From the NCBI GenBank assembly GCA_020847775.1, contig JADLBI010000011.1, forward strand, positions 1 through 14,100: a DNA stretch of 14,100 nt. Reading direction: 5' to 3'. Shown in pieces: positions 1 to 8,441 of the stretch. How positions within the stretch are numbered: position 1 is the first letter of the stretch; the number at the start of each line of letters is the position of its first letter. The DNA is from Opitutaceae bacterium (GTDB taxonomy: Bacteria; Verrucomicrobiota; Verrucomicrobiia; Opitutales; Opitutaceae). Below the pieces are notes generated by a model. That model ran no database searches and had not been told where the DNA came from. It was given only the letters and a program-made list of their open reading frames with translations. A program made the translations under genes and the position numbers.

Positions 1-1335
1 AGCAAGCGCGAGCGGTTTCGCCGGGTGTGTCCGGTGCTCAAGCAGAAAGCGCAGGGCGTGTGGGTGTGCGGCGTGGACCGGCTGGACGTGCGGCCGTTTT
101 GGGGGCGCGCGGGCGCCTATGTCGGCGGGGCGGTGTTGGGGGCGATTCTGCTGCTGGCGATTCTTGTTTACAGCGTCATGCGCGGCATCGGCTATCAGGT
201 GACCTGGCGGCAGGTGCTGTGGCCGCCCGCGTGGTCGGAGTTGCGCGCGGTGCGGGCGGATTTGTTTATCAAGCAGGCGCGCGAAAAATACGCGGCGGGC
301 GAAGTGCGCGAGGCGATCCAGGCGCTATCCGTGGCGCACCAGCTCAATCCGGCGCATTACCAAGTCGCGATGCTGCTGGCGCAGTTTTATCAAGCGGGCA
401 GTCCGCAGCAGTCGGACCGTCTCTATTTTCAATTGCTGCAGACGCATCCGGATCGGCGGGATGAGATCGCGCAGGATTGGTTTCAAGGTTTGTTGGCGCG
501 CGGCCGACTCGACGCGGTCGCGGAACTAGCGCATGACCAACTGGCGGCCGCGCCCGAACAGGCACCGGTTTGGACCAACGCGCTGCTATTTGCCGCTCGG
601 CATTTGCCCGGGGCGATCGACTTGGCCGCGTTGGCCCGCAAAACCACGCTACCGATCGAGGCGCGCGCCGTGATGGAGCTAGCCGCGCACGTGCGCAATC
701 TGCCCCCAGAGCAGGCGCGGACAGCGTTGCTCGAAACGCCGGCGGTGGCGGGCTTCCCCTATGACCGGATGTTTCGCGCTGATGAATTGATCCGGCTGGG
801 GTATCCGCAAGATGCGCTGCGGGTGGTGAGCGGCGCGCGCCATGAGTTGGGCGGTCGCGATATCGCGCGGCTTGCCTTTGCGGCTTACGCGAAACAGGGC
901 AACCGCGAGCGGCTCCGGGCGGATTTTCTCACCCTATTGGCAGTCGAGCGCAAACCGCAGCCGTCGGAGGTCCTGTTGCTGGCGGTGCATCTGGTGCGTT
1001 ATCCGGATGCCGAGCTCGCCGCACTGGTGGTCAACGCGCTGCCTCGGTTATCGAAAGAGCCAACCGATGTTTGGCTGGAAACGGCGCTGGCGGTGTTTTG
1101 CGCGGCTGGGGTGAGCGGGGACAAGGCGGGGATGGATGCGGTGAAACAGGTCGTGCGCGACAGTTTCGCCCTTGGTCTGGCGAGTTGGGATGGGCTGGAA
1201 CTGTACTTCCTTCAGCAATCGGCCATCACGCGCATCGAGCTTATTTTGCCCAGTCTCAATCCGCTGCCGCTGGAGTTAAACTACGCGTTGCTCGACCGAT
1301 ATGTGGCACCAGTGGGTCCGCCCGCCAAACGCTAA
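1..1335 (+). CDS. Membrane-anchored TPR-like protein, first tandem paralogue (5' end outside window)
   Basis: The reading frame is open from base 1 and ends at TAA 1333-1335 (444 visible residues). The GTG at base 25 is not the true start: the residues encoded before it (SKRERFRR) match the HRRERFRR stretch in the downstream paralogue, so roughly 170 bases of coding sequence probably lie left of the window. Visible parts are the end of a Cys-containing head (VCPV, WVCG), one hydrophobic membrane segment (YVGGAVLGAILLLAILVYSV) and a long alpha-helical region. The first helical pair (REKYAAGEVREAIQAL, then AHQLNPAHYQVAMLLAQFY) has the spacing of a tetratricopeptide repeat; later helices are more divergent. 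No catalytic motif is visible. A role in protein-protein contacts at the membrane is inferred from TPR families only. The next gene starts 10 bp downstream, so the two are probably co-transcribed. Confidence 0.85.
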   Translation, partial: SKRERFRRVCPVLKQKAQGVWVCGVDRLDVRPFWGRAGAYVGGAVLGAILLLAILVYSVMRGIGYQVTWRQVLWPPAWSELRAVRADLFIKQAREKYAAGEVREAIQALSVAHQLNPAHYQVAMLLAQFYQAGSPQQSDRLYFQLLQTHPDRRDEIAQDWFQGLLARGRLDAVAELAHDQLAAAPEQAPVWTNALLFAARHLPGAIDLAALARKTTLPIEARAVMELAAHVRNLPPEQARTALLETPAVAGFPYDRMFRADELIRLGYPQDALRVVSGARHELGGRDIARLAFAAYAKQGNRERLRADFLTLLAVERKPQPSEVLLLAVHLVRYPDAELAALVVNALPRLSKEPTDVWLETALAVFCAAGVSGDKAGMDAVKQVVRDSFALGLASWDGLELYFLQQSAITRIELILPSLNPLPLELNYALLDRYVAPVGPPAKR

Positions 1336-1345
1336 TACCCACGAG

Positions 1346-2830
1346 ATGAAAGGCTGGCTTACGGATGCGGGCAAAATGGTTTGGGCACTGTTCTATTGGA
1401 ACACGCGCAAGACGGTGTTCCGTGCGCGCGGCGGTCGCGGTCTGGCACCATGCCAACATCCCAGCGATTCGGGCGAGGCGATGAAAACCGGTTGCGACGC
1501 CTGCGCCCATTGGCACCGGCGTGAGCGGTTTCGCCGCGTGTGCCCATTGCTTCAATCGGATGGGCAGGGCGGTTGGGTGTGCGGCGCGAACCGCGAGGAC
1601 GTGCGACCGTTTTGGGATCGGTTCGCGGCCTATTTCGGCGGCGCGGCGCTGGGGATGATTTTGCTGCTGGCCGTGCTGTTTTACAGCGCGATGCGCGGCA
1701 TCGGCTATCAGGTGACCTGGCGACAGGTGCTCTGGCCGCCCGCCTGGTCGGAGTTGCGCGCGGTGCGGGCGGATTTGTTCATCAAGCAGGCGCGCGAAAA
1801 ATATGCGGCAGGCGGGGTGCGCGAGGCGATCCAGGCCCTCGTGGTGGCGCATCAGCTCAACCCGGCGCATTTCCAAGTCACAATGCTGTTGGCGCAGTTT
1901 TACCAAGCGGGCAGCCCGCAGCAGTCGGACCAGCTGTATCGGCAATTAATGGACTCGCACCCGGAGCGGCGGGAGGAGATCGCGCAAGCTTGGTTTCAAG
2001 GCTTGTTGGCGCGCGGCCGGATGGATGCGATCGCGGAGCTGGCGAAAATGCGGTTATTGGACAATCCCGCGCAACCGGCGGTCTGGACATATGCGCTAAG
2101 ATTTGCCGCCCGGCACCAACCCGGGGTAGTGGATTTGGCGGCTTTGGGGCGCGATTCAGCGGTGCCCGCACCCGCGCGAGCCGTGCTCGCTTTAGCAGGG
2201 CGGGTGCAAGACCTGCCGGCGGCGGAGGCGCGGCGGGTGCTGCTCGATACGTTGCCAGTGGCAGATTTCCCGTTTGATCGGGTTTACCGGGTGGATGCGT
2301 TAACGCGGCTGGGGTATCCGCAAGATGCACTCAACCTGTTGGCAGCTGGGCGGCGCGAGCTGTCGGGACGCGATGTCGCTCGGCTGATATTTGCAGCGTA
2401 TGCGCAGATGGGCGACCGAGCGAGGCTTAAGGCTGAGTTTGCAGCCCTCCTGTCACCAGAACGACGGCCAGGAGCGGGAGAATTCACTTTGCTAGCCGTG
2501 CATGTGGTGGATTTTCCCAACGCGGAGCTGGCGGCGATGCTGGTGGCGGCGTTGCCGCGTCTGCCCACGGTGCCGGCCGATGCTTGGTTGCAGGCGGCGG
2601 TGGCGGTGTTTTGCGCGGCGGGGTCAGTGGGCGATGAAGCGGGGATGGTTGAGGTAAAGCGTATCATCCAAGCAAGTTACGATATCAAGTTAACGAGTTT
2701 GGATGGGCTGCGGTTCTATTTTCTTAAGCAGTCGGGCATATCTCGCATCGAGTCGATTTTGCCCAGCATCAACCCGCTTTCTTTGGAGTTAAATTACGCT
2801 TTATTGGACCGATATCTGAATAAACGATGA
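1346..2830 (+). CDS. Membrane-anchored TPR-like protein with Cys/His-rich N-terminal head, second tandem paralogue
   Basis: The protein has 494 residues from ATG 1346, which lies 10 bp after the stop of the first paralogue. I prefer this start to the in-frame upstream ATG at 1301, which would overlap the previous gene, and to ATG 1481, which would cut off the first Cys. Residues 36-79 carry Cys36, His38, Cys50, Cys53, His55, His57, Cys66 and Cys79, a pattern that could bind a metal although no named zinc-finger family is recognised. One membrane helix lies at about 96-115, followed by helical repeats from about 142; the first resembles a TPR (EKYAAGGVREAIQAL with NPAHF). The protein aligns with its neighbour along its whole visible length. 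Bases 1681-1873 are almost identical to 168-360, where codon wobble positions also agree. Function is unknown; a scaffold or assembly role is inference. Confidence 0.87.
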   Translation: MKGWLTDAGKMVWALFYWNTRKTVFRARGGRGLAPCQHPSDSGEAMKTGCDACAHWHRRERFRRVCPLLQSDGQGGWVCGANREDVRPFWDRFAAYFGGAALGMILLLAVLFYSAMRGIGYQVTWRQVLWPPAWSELRAVRADLFIKQAREKYAAGGVREAIQALVVAHQLNPAHFQVTMLLAQFYQAGSPQQSDQLYRQLMDSHPERREEIAQAWFQGLLARGRMDAIAELAKMRLLDNPAQPAVWTYALRFAARHQPGVVDLAALGRDSAVPAPARAVLALAGRVQDLPAAEARRVLLDTLPVADFPFDRVYRVDALTRLGYPQDALNLLAAGRRELSGRDVARLIFAAYAQMGDRARLKAEFAALLSPERRPGAGEFTLLAVHVVDFPNAELAAMLVAALPRLPTVPADAWLQAAVAVFCAAGSVGDEAGMVEVKRIIQASYDIKLTSLDGLRFYFLKQSGISRIESILPSINPLSLELNYALLDRYLNKR

Positions 2831-2936
2831 AGCGGCAGAGTCGGCGGTGTGACTACGTAGTTTCCGCAGGGTATTATAGGGTATTTACCTTAAAAATATA
2901 TTGAGCTCGGGTGGAACTGCGTCTTGATTAAAACCT
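2831..2936 (+). promoter_or_regulatory. AT-rich leader region of the PEP-CTERM gene, with a 10-bp palindrome
   Basis: This 106-bp gap between the TPR pair and the long PEP-CTERM gene is much richer in A/T than its surroundings, especially 2871-2903 (GTATTATAGG, TAAAAATATATT). It contains the perfect palindrome ACTACGTAGT at 2852-2861. Low melting stability immediately upstream of a gene fits a promoter, and the palindrome could be an operator, but no well-spaced -35/-10 pair can be assigned and no rho-independent terminator is seen. Confidence 0.3.
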
Positions 2937-5900
2937 GTGAACCGCAGCTTCTCCAAGTATTTTAAGGGCAGCCAACTCGTCGTGATGACGTTTCGGGGTG
3001 TCGCTTTAGCACTTTGGCTCAGCGCGACTGCCGCTTGGGCGCAAGTGACAGTAACGGAAAGCTTTCGGGGCACGACCGCCGCGGGTTGGGTGTTTGGCGG
3101 CACCTCGGGCTCGACGGATCCCTACCTCACCGCCAACACGGTGGACACGCCCGGTGATGGTTGGCTGCGTTTGACCGAGAATCTGGGCAACCAAGCCACC
3201 TATGCGCTTTTCGATTCGGCCATCTTTTCGGTCAATGCGCAGATTCAGATCGAGTTCGACTACGCTTTTTGGAACAGCACCAGCACCGGTGCCGATGGCA
3301 TCACCTTTTTTCTGGTGGACGGCTCGATAGATGCCTCGAGTTTCTCCCCGGGCGGTTACGGTGGTTCGCTAGGCTATGCCCAAAATACAGCGGCCAGTGC
3401 GCCTGGCATGCCTGGAGGCTATTTGGGTTTCGGGTTGGACAATTACGGCAACTATTCGAGTAACACCGAAGGCCGTAACGGCGGCTTGGGCAGTTCGCTT
3501 TACCCCAACCGCGTCGCGGTGCGCGGCCCGGAGAGTAGCGACTACGAATTTATTGCCGCTAGTGCCGCCTTGAACACCCTGCCGGGCGGCGGGCAGATGG
3601 ACTTTCCGACCTATACCACCCGGCCAGACCAGACTGGAGCCGACTACCGTAGTTTCCGACTGACACTCGACGCCAATAACCAGTTGACGGTCGAGATGAA
3701 GTTTGGGGCCAGTGGTTCGTACATTGAAGCCTTCACTGCCGACCTCTCCGCCTACGACCGGCCCGACACGTTTAAGATCGGTTTCACCGGTTCCACCGGC
3801 GGAGTGGATGAGATCCACGAAATCCGCAACACGACGGTGACGATGACGCCGTGGCAGCCCAGTTCGTTTGAGTGGGACAACGGTGCGGGCACGACCACAT
3901 GGGGAGCCACTCCCGACGGTGCCAACAACAACTGGTATCACACCGACACCGGCTCGAACAACAAGACGCCGTCAGTGAACGCCGACATCCTCTTTGGCAA
4001 CAAGCCGAGCACGGACCAGACGGTGACACTGGACTCCACCGGACGGAAAGTGAATTCCCTGACCTTTGACGCAGGCATCAATTACACGGTCAACGGCACC
4101 GGCTCCCTGATCATGGGCGATACGGGGTTGGCGGGTCTGCCGTCGATCAACGTCAACGATTACAACGGGGCGCAAGGGCAGCACCATCTCAACCTGCCGA
4201 TCACCCTCGTGGAGACTCTGGCGGTCAATAACTACTCGTTTAGCACGCTGTGCATCAATGGGGCGATCACGACCGGGGGCAACGACATCAAGGTGAACGG
4301 CTGGGGCACGACCAACTTCAACGGGGCGATCACCGGCTCGGGAGACATGATCAAAAACGGCTTGGGCATCGCCACCATCAACAACAACAACAGTTCGTGG
4401 ACTGGCGATGTGACGGTCAACAACGGCATGGTGGTGGTCACCACCAATGGCGCGCTCGGCACCACGGCCGGCACCACGACCGTGAACAGCGGCGGCACGC
4501 TCGCCTTTCGCGCGCCGACCGTCAGCGGCAACGTCAACTACACCACGGCGGAAGCCGTTACGATCAGCGGGCAGGGCATTCACCGCGGCGGCGAAGGCTT
4601 CGTCGGCGCGATCTACAACGACGGCGGCAACAACAGCTTTGCGGGCAACATCACATTGGCGGCCAACAGCGCGATCGGTTCGCGCGACGGCGTCCTCACG
4701 CTCAGCGGCCAAATCAGCGACGGCTCCGGCACCTACGGTCTCTCCAAGCTCGGTGCCGGGGTGGTCGAGCTGAGCAACACCTCCAACAACTGGAACGGCA
4801 CCACGACCATTGGTGGCGGCGCCCTCCGCATCAGCGGCGGTGAAAACGCCCTCGCCGGCGGCTTTGCCACCAACGGCTACACCGGCGGCAACCTCATTTT
4901 GAACGGAGGAGTGCTCGAGATCGGCGTCGGCACGACCTTCACGCGCCGACTCGGCACGAGCTCCGATCGCGTGCAGTTCACCGGTGACGGTGGGTTTTCG
5001 GCCTACGGCGCGAATCGCACGGTCTCGCTCACCAATTCCGGCGGCACGGCCAACGGTCAGGTCGTCTGGAACTCCGGCAGCTTTGTGCCGACGGGCAACG
5101 CCCTGCTACTCAGTTCGGATTATGCCGACGCCATGGTCACCTTTACCAACGCGATCGATCTTGGCGGCGCGCAGCGCGAGGTGCGCGTAGCCAATGGCTC
5201 GGCCGCGGTGGACGGCACGCTTTCGGGAGTTCTCAGTGGCACTGGCGGCGGGCTCATCAAGACCGGCGACGGCACGCTCAATCTGACCGGAACCAACACC
5301 TACACCGGCGCGACAGAAATCCGCGGTGGCGCACTGCGCGGCAACATCTCAGCCAACAGCAATCTCGTGCTCAACGGTGGCGTTCGCGAGCTGACCGCCA
5401 ATTATTCCGCCAACCTTGGTTCGGGGAGCGGCCAGGTCCAATGGGTGGGCGACGGCGGTTTTTCCGCCTCCGGCGGCAATCGCACGGTGTCATTGAACAG
5501 CGGCGCTGGTCTCACCTGGGGGACGACGTCGAACTTTGTGGCCGCGGATAAGCAATTGATCCTCGGCTCGGTCAGCGCGAACCGCACGGTCACGATCAGC
5601 AACGCAGTGAATCTGGGCGGCTCGGGCGCGCGCACAATCCACACGGTGCAAGGCACGGATGCGGCGCGGGCCAGCGGCACGCTCAGCGGCGTGATGTCTG
5701 GCGCGGCCAACCTTGAGGTGGTGGGCAACGGTCGGTTGGACCTCACGGCCAACAACACGCACACCGGGGCCGTGACCGTGGCCGGATCTGAGCTGCGGAT
5801 TTCCGGCGCCTCGGGTGATCTGGCGCAATCCTCGGGCTTCACGGTTCAGCAAGGCGGCACGCTCACGCTGGATAATACCAGTAGCACAAACAATCGCATT

Positions 5901-7217
5901 GGTGACTCGGCTAATATCGCATTGAACGGCGGCACGATCAGCCTGATCGGGCGCTCCAATGGGACCAGTTACACGGAGACGATGGGGCAGGTTCAACTCA
6001 CCGGCGGAGCCAACACCATCAATGTTCAACGCACAGGCAATAATGCGACCGTGCTTGCCGCCAGCGCTTTGACCCGCAGTGACGGTGCGACCGCGAACTT
6101 TACCAATACCGGCGGGACTTTGGGCACCTCGGGGAACAACCCTCGTGTTACCTTCACCACAGCTCCCACGCTGACCTCGAACGTGCTGGGTTATGCCACG
6201 GTTAACGGCACTGCGTTTGCCGGTTATGACGCGACCTACGGCATAGTGGCCGTCGCCGGGACGAATACCGCGCAGAACTCGTGGACCTCCTCGGTCAACG
6301 CGGCACCCACGAGCGACCAGACCCTGACCAACAACCGCACGGTCGGTTCGCTCAGCCTCGGCAGCGGCATCGATGTCAACCTCAACAGCCGCACCTTGAC
6401 CATCAATTCCGGCGGCCTGCTGTCCACTGGCGCGACCGTCAGCAACGTCTCCAACGGCACGATCCGGGCCGGCACCGGGGTTTCCGATCTGGTGGCGCAC
6501 GTGTATGGCACAGGCGGGCTGAACATCAGCGCGGTCATCCCCGACAACAGCGGGGCAAAAAACTTGATCAAGACCGGCGACGGCACACTCACCCTCTCGG
6601 GCACGACGGCAAACACCTTTACCGGCACGACCTACGTGAACGACGGCACGCTGGCCTTGGCCAAGAGCGACGGCGTGAACGCCATCGCCGGCGATATCGT
6701 GGTGGGCGACGGGCGGGGGACGGACATCCTGCGGCTCGACGCCAATGAGCAAATCGCTAACACCGCCGACGTGACGCTGCGCGGCAGCGAATACGGCACG
6801 GGCGAGACGATCCTGCAGTTCAACGGGGCCGGCGGTGTGGGCGTGACTGAGAAGCTGGGCACGCTGACGATCGACGGCGTGGCGGTCATCGACTTCGCGG
6901 GCGGCAACGTGTGCAACGCCAATTTCCTTTACCTTGACGACTTGGAGATGAGCACACCGGACAGCCTGCTCTACATCCGCAATTGGATCGACTACACCGA
7001 CTTTCTCCTCGTGAAGAGCGACGCGGGCATTAATTCCATTCTGCCGCAGATCTATTTTGAAGGCTACGGCAACGGCGCGTATTGGGAGCCGTATGATTCG
7101 GACTATTGGCGCGTGACACCCGTGCCCGAGCCCGGCACCTACGGGGCGATCATGGTGTTGCTCAGCGCGGGCTTGGTTTACTGGCGCCGTCGCGTCAAGG
7201 CGTCGGCATCGCGCTGA
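2937..7217 (+). CDS. Secreted lectin-like, autotransporter-repeat protein with PEP-CTERM sorting signal
   Basis: The protein has 1426 residues from GTG 2937; ATG 2985 (Met17) is an equally plausible start that leaves a cleaner 19-residue signal peptide. Neither has a good Shine-Dalgarno sequence. Cleavage is predicted after AWA (residue 35). Residues about 40-305 resemble bacterial L-type lectin domains (ADGITFFLVDG, GYLGFGLDNYGNYS, FKIGFTGSTGG). There follow at least five copies of the autotransporter-associated beta-strand repeat, starting near 469, 600, 770, 922 and 1206, with the core (L/I)xKxGxGxxxLx...(W/Y/F)xGxTx(I/V)xxGxL. Two longer modules containing GDGGFSAxGxNRTVSL begin near 679 and 834. 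The C-terminus is VPEP (1396-1399), a hydrophobic helix and an RRR cluster, the canonical PEP-CTERM signal processed by exosortase. No autotransporter barrel follows. The likely product is a surface or extracellular-matrix beta-helix adhesin; its ligand is unknown. The tail overlaps the convergent DUF456 gene by 23 bp. Confidence 0.93.
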   Translation: MNRSFSKYFKGSQLVVMTFRGVALALWLSATAAWAQVTVTESFRGTTAAGWVFGGTSGSTDPYLTANTVDTPGDGWLRLTENLGNQATYALFDSAIFSVNAQIQIEFDYAFWNSTSTGADGITFFLVDGSIDASSFSPGGYGGSLGYAQNTAASAPGMPGGYLGFGLDNYGNYSSNTEGRNGGLGSSLYPNRVAVRGPESSDYEFIAASAALNTLPGGGQMDFPTYTTRPDQTGADYRSFRLTLDANNQLTVEMKFGASGSYIEAFTADLSAYDRPDTFKIGFTGSTGGVDEIHEIRNTTVTMTPWQPSSFEWDNGAGTTTWGATPDGANNNWYHTDTGSNNKTPSVNADILFGNKPSTDQTVTLDSTGRKVNSLTFDAGINYTVNGTGSLIMGDTGLAGLPSINVNDYNGAQGQHHLNLPITLVETLAVNNYSFSTLCINGAITTGGNDIKVNGWGTTNFNGAITGSGDMIKNGLGIATINNNNSSWTGDVTVNNGMVVVTTNGALGTTAGTTTVNSGGTLAFRAPTVSGNVNYTTAEAVTISGQGIHRGGEGFVGAIYNDGGNNSFAGNITLAANSAIGSRDGVLTLSGQISDGSGTYGLSKLGAGVVELSNTSNNWNGTTTIGGGALRISGGENALAGGFATNGYTGGNLILNGGVLEIGVGTTFTRRLGTSSDRVQFTGDGGFSAYGANRTVSLTNSGGTANGQVVWNSGSFVPTGNALLLSSDYADAMVTFTNAIDLGGAQREVRVANGSAAVDGTLSGVLSGTGGGLIKTGDGTLNLTGTNTYTGATEIRGGALRGNISANSNLVLNGGVRELTANYSANLGSGSGQVQWVGDGGFSASGGNRTVSLNSGAGLTWGTTSNFVAADKQLILGSVSANRTVTISNAVNLGGSGARTIHTVQGTDAARASGTLSGVMSGAANLEVVGNGRLDLTANNTHTGAVTVAGSELRISGASGDLAQSSGFTVQQGGTLTLDNTSSTNNRIGDSANIALNGGTISLIGRSNGTSYTETMGQVQLTGGANTINVQRTGNNATVLAASALTRSDGATANFTNTGGTLGTSGNNPRVTFTTAPTLTSNVLGYATVNGTAFAGYDATYGIVAVAGTNTAQNSWTSSVNAAPTSDQTLTNNRTVGSLSLGSGIDVNLNSRTLTINSGGLLSTGATVSNVSNGTIRAGTGVSDLVAHVYGTGGLNISAVIPDNSGAKNLIKTGDGTLTLSGTTANTFTGTTYVNDGTLALAKSDGVNAIAGDIVVGDGRGTDILRLDANEQIANTADVTLRGSEYGTGETILQFNGAGGVGVTEKLGTLTIDGVAVIDFAGGNVCNANFLYLDDLEMSTPDSLLYIRNWIDYTDFLLVKSDAGINSILPQIYFEGYGNGAYWEPYDSDYWRVTPVPEPGTYGAIMVLLSAGLVYWRRRVKASASR

Positions 7218-7749
7218 ACCAGTCAGTCGCGGCCGCGATGATCAGCGCGATCATCGCTACCGCGCAGAACAGCCGTGCGGCGGTGGATATGAAAAACCCC
7301 ACGGTGGCCCCGACCCCGGCCTTGAGCGATTCACGATCGGTGCGTTTGGCGCCGTATTTTTCCGCCACGACCGCGCCGAGGAAGGTGCCGAGCAGCAGCG
7401 CGGGTAGTGAAAAGAACATGCCGACGAAGGCGCCGCCGGTCGCGCCGGTCATGCCCCATTTGCCACCACCGAACAGTTTGGCCCCGATCATCACGCCAAT
7501 GAAATCCGCGACGATGGAGAGGAACCAAAGCGCCGACACCCACGCGACCACGCTCCAGCCCATCGAGTCAGGCAGCAGCAGCTTGTGCAGCACCGCGCCG
7601 ATCAAGATGAAGGTCGTGCCCGGCAACAACGGCACGATGCAGCCGATCAGGCCGATCAGCAACAGCGAGGCAGTCAGGCTCCAGACGAGGTAGTCCACGC
7701 CGACAAGACACGACGCGAAACCGCGCGGTTGCAAAAAGTTTCGATGCAT
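7195..7749 (-). CDS. DUF456-type small integral membrane protein
   Basis: The protein has 184 residues from ATG 7749, or 167 residues from GTG 7698 (VDYLVWSLTASLLL). The shorter form starts right at the first membrane helix, as is usual in this family. The reading frame stays open to 7845, but those extra residues (such as QASLPAW) are translation of the REP doublet and are not believed. The sequence shows several hydrophobic helices separated by short loops, a CIVPLLPGTTFIL segment matching the LPG(T/L)P signature of DUF456 proteins, and a glycine-rich helix-packing stretch (GATGGAFVGMFFSLPALLLG) with GAVVAE after it. Family function is not established. The gene is convergent with the PEP-CTERM gene, and its 5' end lies 14 bp from a REP doublet, so its promoter must lie in or beyond that repeat. 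Confidence 0.8.
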   Translation of the reverse strand: MHRNFLQPRGFASCLVGVDYLVWSLTASLLLIGLIGCIVPLLPGTTFILIGAVLHKLLLPDSMGWSVVAWVSALWFLSIVADFIGVMIGAKLFGGGKWGMTGATGGAFVGMFFSLPALLLGTFLGAVVAEKYGAKRTDRESLKAGVGATVGFFISTAARLFCAVAMIALIIAAATDWFSAMPTP

Positions 7750-7763
7750 CGCGTCAACGCCCC

Positions 7764-7821
7764 GTAGCGCAGGCTTCCAGCCTGCATTGGAAAACCATGC
7801 AGGCAAGGATGCCTGCGCTAC
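7764..7821. repeat. REP doublet (REPIN/BIME-like), copy A
   Basis: This 58-bp element begins GTAGCGCAGGC and ends with its exact inverse, GCCTGCGCTAC. It holds two hairpins: GCAGGCT-TCC-AGCCTGC and GCAGGCA-AGGA-TGCCTGC, with GGAAAA in the middle. The whole can also fold into one long hairpin. GTAG at the foot of each arm is the tetranucleotide recognised by characterised RAYT proteins. Its outer GTAG (minus strand) contains the TAG stop codon of the RAYT gene at 7818-7820. Confidence 0.9.
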
Positions 7822-8441
7822 TGGCTGGCGCTGCTCCACGGCCAATCAGTGCTGCGTTTGCACAGCTTTGCTTTGACGGGGTTTTCCTCAGTATAACGTA
7901 TGCAATGGGCGAGGTCCGCTTCGTCGCGGATCCAGTGGTCGTAAGATTCGCGTTGCCAGAAGGGTTGGCCGGCCCGGTTCAGCAAGCGGTTCGCCTTGTT
8001 GGAGGAATAGGATTTCCAGCTATGCAGAACCGACGCGAGCGAGTGTTTACCCAGCGGTTGCACGACTGCGTGAACATGATTGGGCATCACGCACCAAGCG
8101 TGCAGCGCATAGCGTCGCCCATGGAAATGGCGCAGGGTAGTTGCAACCAAGTCTGCGATGCTCGGCTGCCGCAGCCATGCGCTTCCCCCGTGTTGATCAA
8201 GCGTCGAATCCACCTCGGCAGCATACCAGGCGCAAAGTGCCGCGGATAGATCGTGCTGAAAGTCTGGGTCACTTTCTACCCGCCCGTCCGCCGCGCGTCG
8301 AAGCAGGTCAGCCCGCTGCTCTTTGAGTCGGGCCACGATTGCTTGCGGCAAAGAATCGGCGAGACGAAACGTGACGAAATAGGTGGCTCCATCGACTTTG
8401 ATGTGCGGCAGATAGCCGCGATGGTGATAGCCAGAAATCAT
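7818..8441 (-). CDS. REP-associated tyrosine transposase (RAYT, Y1/HUH family)
   Basis: The protein has 207 residues from ATG 8441. The frame continues upstream to 8477, but that extension is translated REP sequence, so the start next to the repeat is preferred. The HUH metal-binding motif is H122-V-H124 in MPNHVHAVV, and the probable nucleophilic tyrosine is Tyr167 in FWQRESYDHWIRDE, followed by the family segment IRYTEENPVKAKL. The N-terminal YHHRGYLPHI and TYFVTFRL are also typical of RAYT rather than insertion-sequence IS200 proteins. Family members bind and nick single-stranded REP hairpins at a GTAG foot. Here the matching GTAG-led hairpins flank the gene on both sides, so the substrate can be named from context. 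All expected catalytic residues are present, so the enzyme is probably active. Confidence 0.93.
   Translation of the reverse strand: MISGYHHRGYLPHIKVDGATYFVTFRLADSLPQAIVARLKEQRADLLRRAADGRVESDPDFQHDLSAALCAWYAAEVDSTLDQHGGSAWLRQPSIADLVATTLRHFHGRRYALHAWCVMPNHVHAVVQPLGKHSLASVLHSWKSYSSNKANRLLNRAGQPFWQRESYDHWIRDEADLAHCIRYTEENPVKAKLCKRSTDWPWSSASQ

Noticed and set aside
1301..1345. Longer start of the second TPR-like gene
   Set aside because: ATG 1301 would overlap the first paralogue in another frame; ATG 1346 lies just after its stop and keeps the Cys-rich head.
5490..6752. 420-codon open frame on the minus strand inside the PEP-CTERM gene
   Set aside because: It is a shadow of the repeat-rich beta-helix coding sequence, low-complexity and without recognisable domains.
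6900..7217. Autotransporter beta-barrel domain at the end of the long secreted protein
   Set aside because: The C-terminus is a VPEP motif, one hydrophobic helix and an Arg cluster; no barrel-length amphipathic strand region follows the repeats.
7750..7845. N-terminal extension of the DUF456 protein
   Set aside because: The open frame runs through REP copy A; the encoded residues are repeat translation and the family begins at the first membrane helix.
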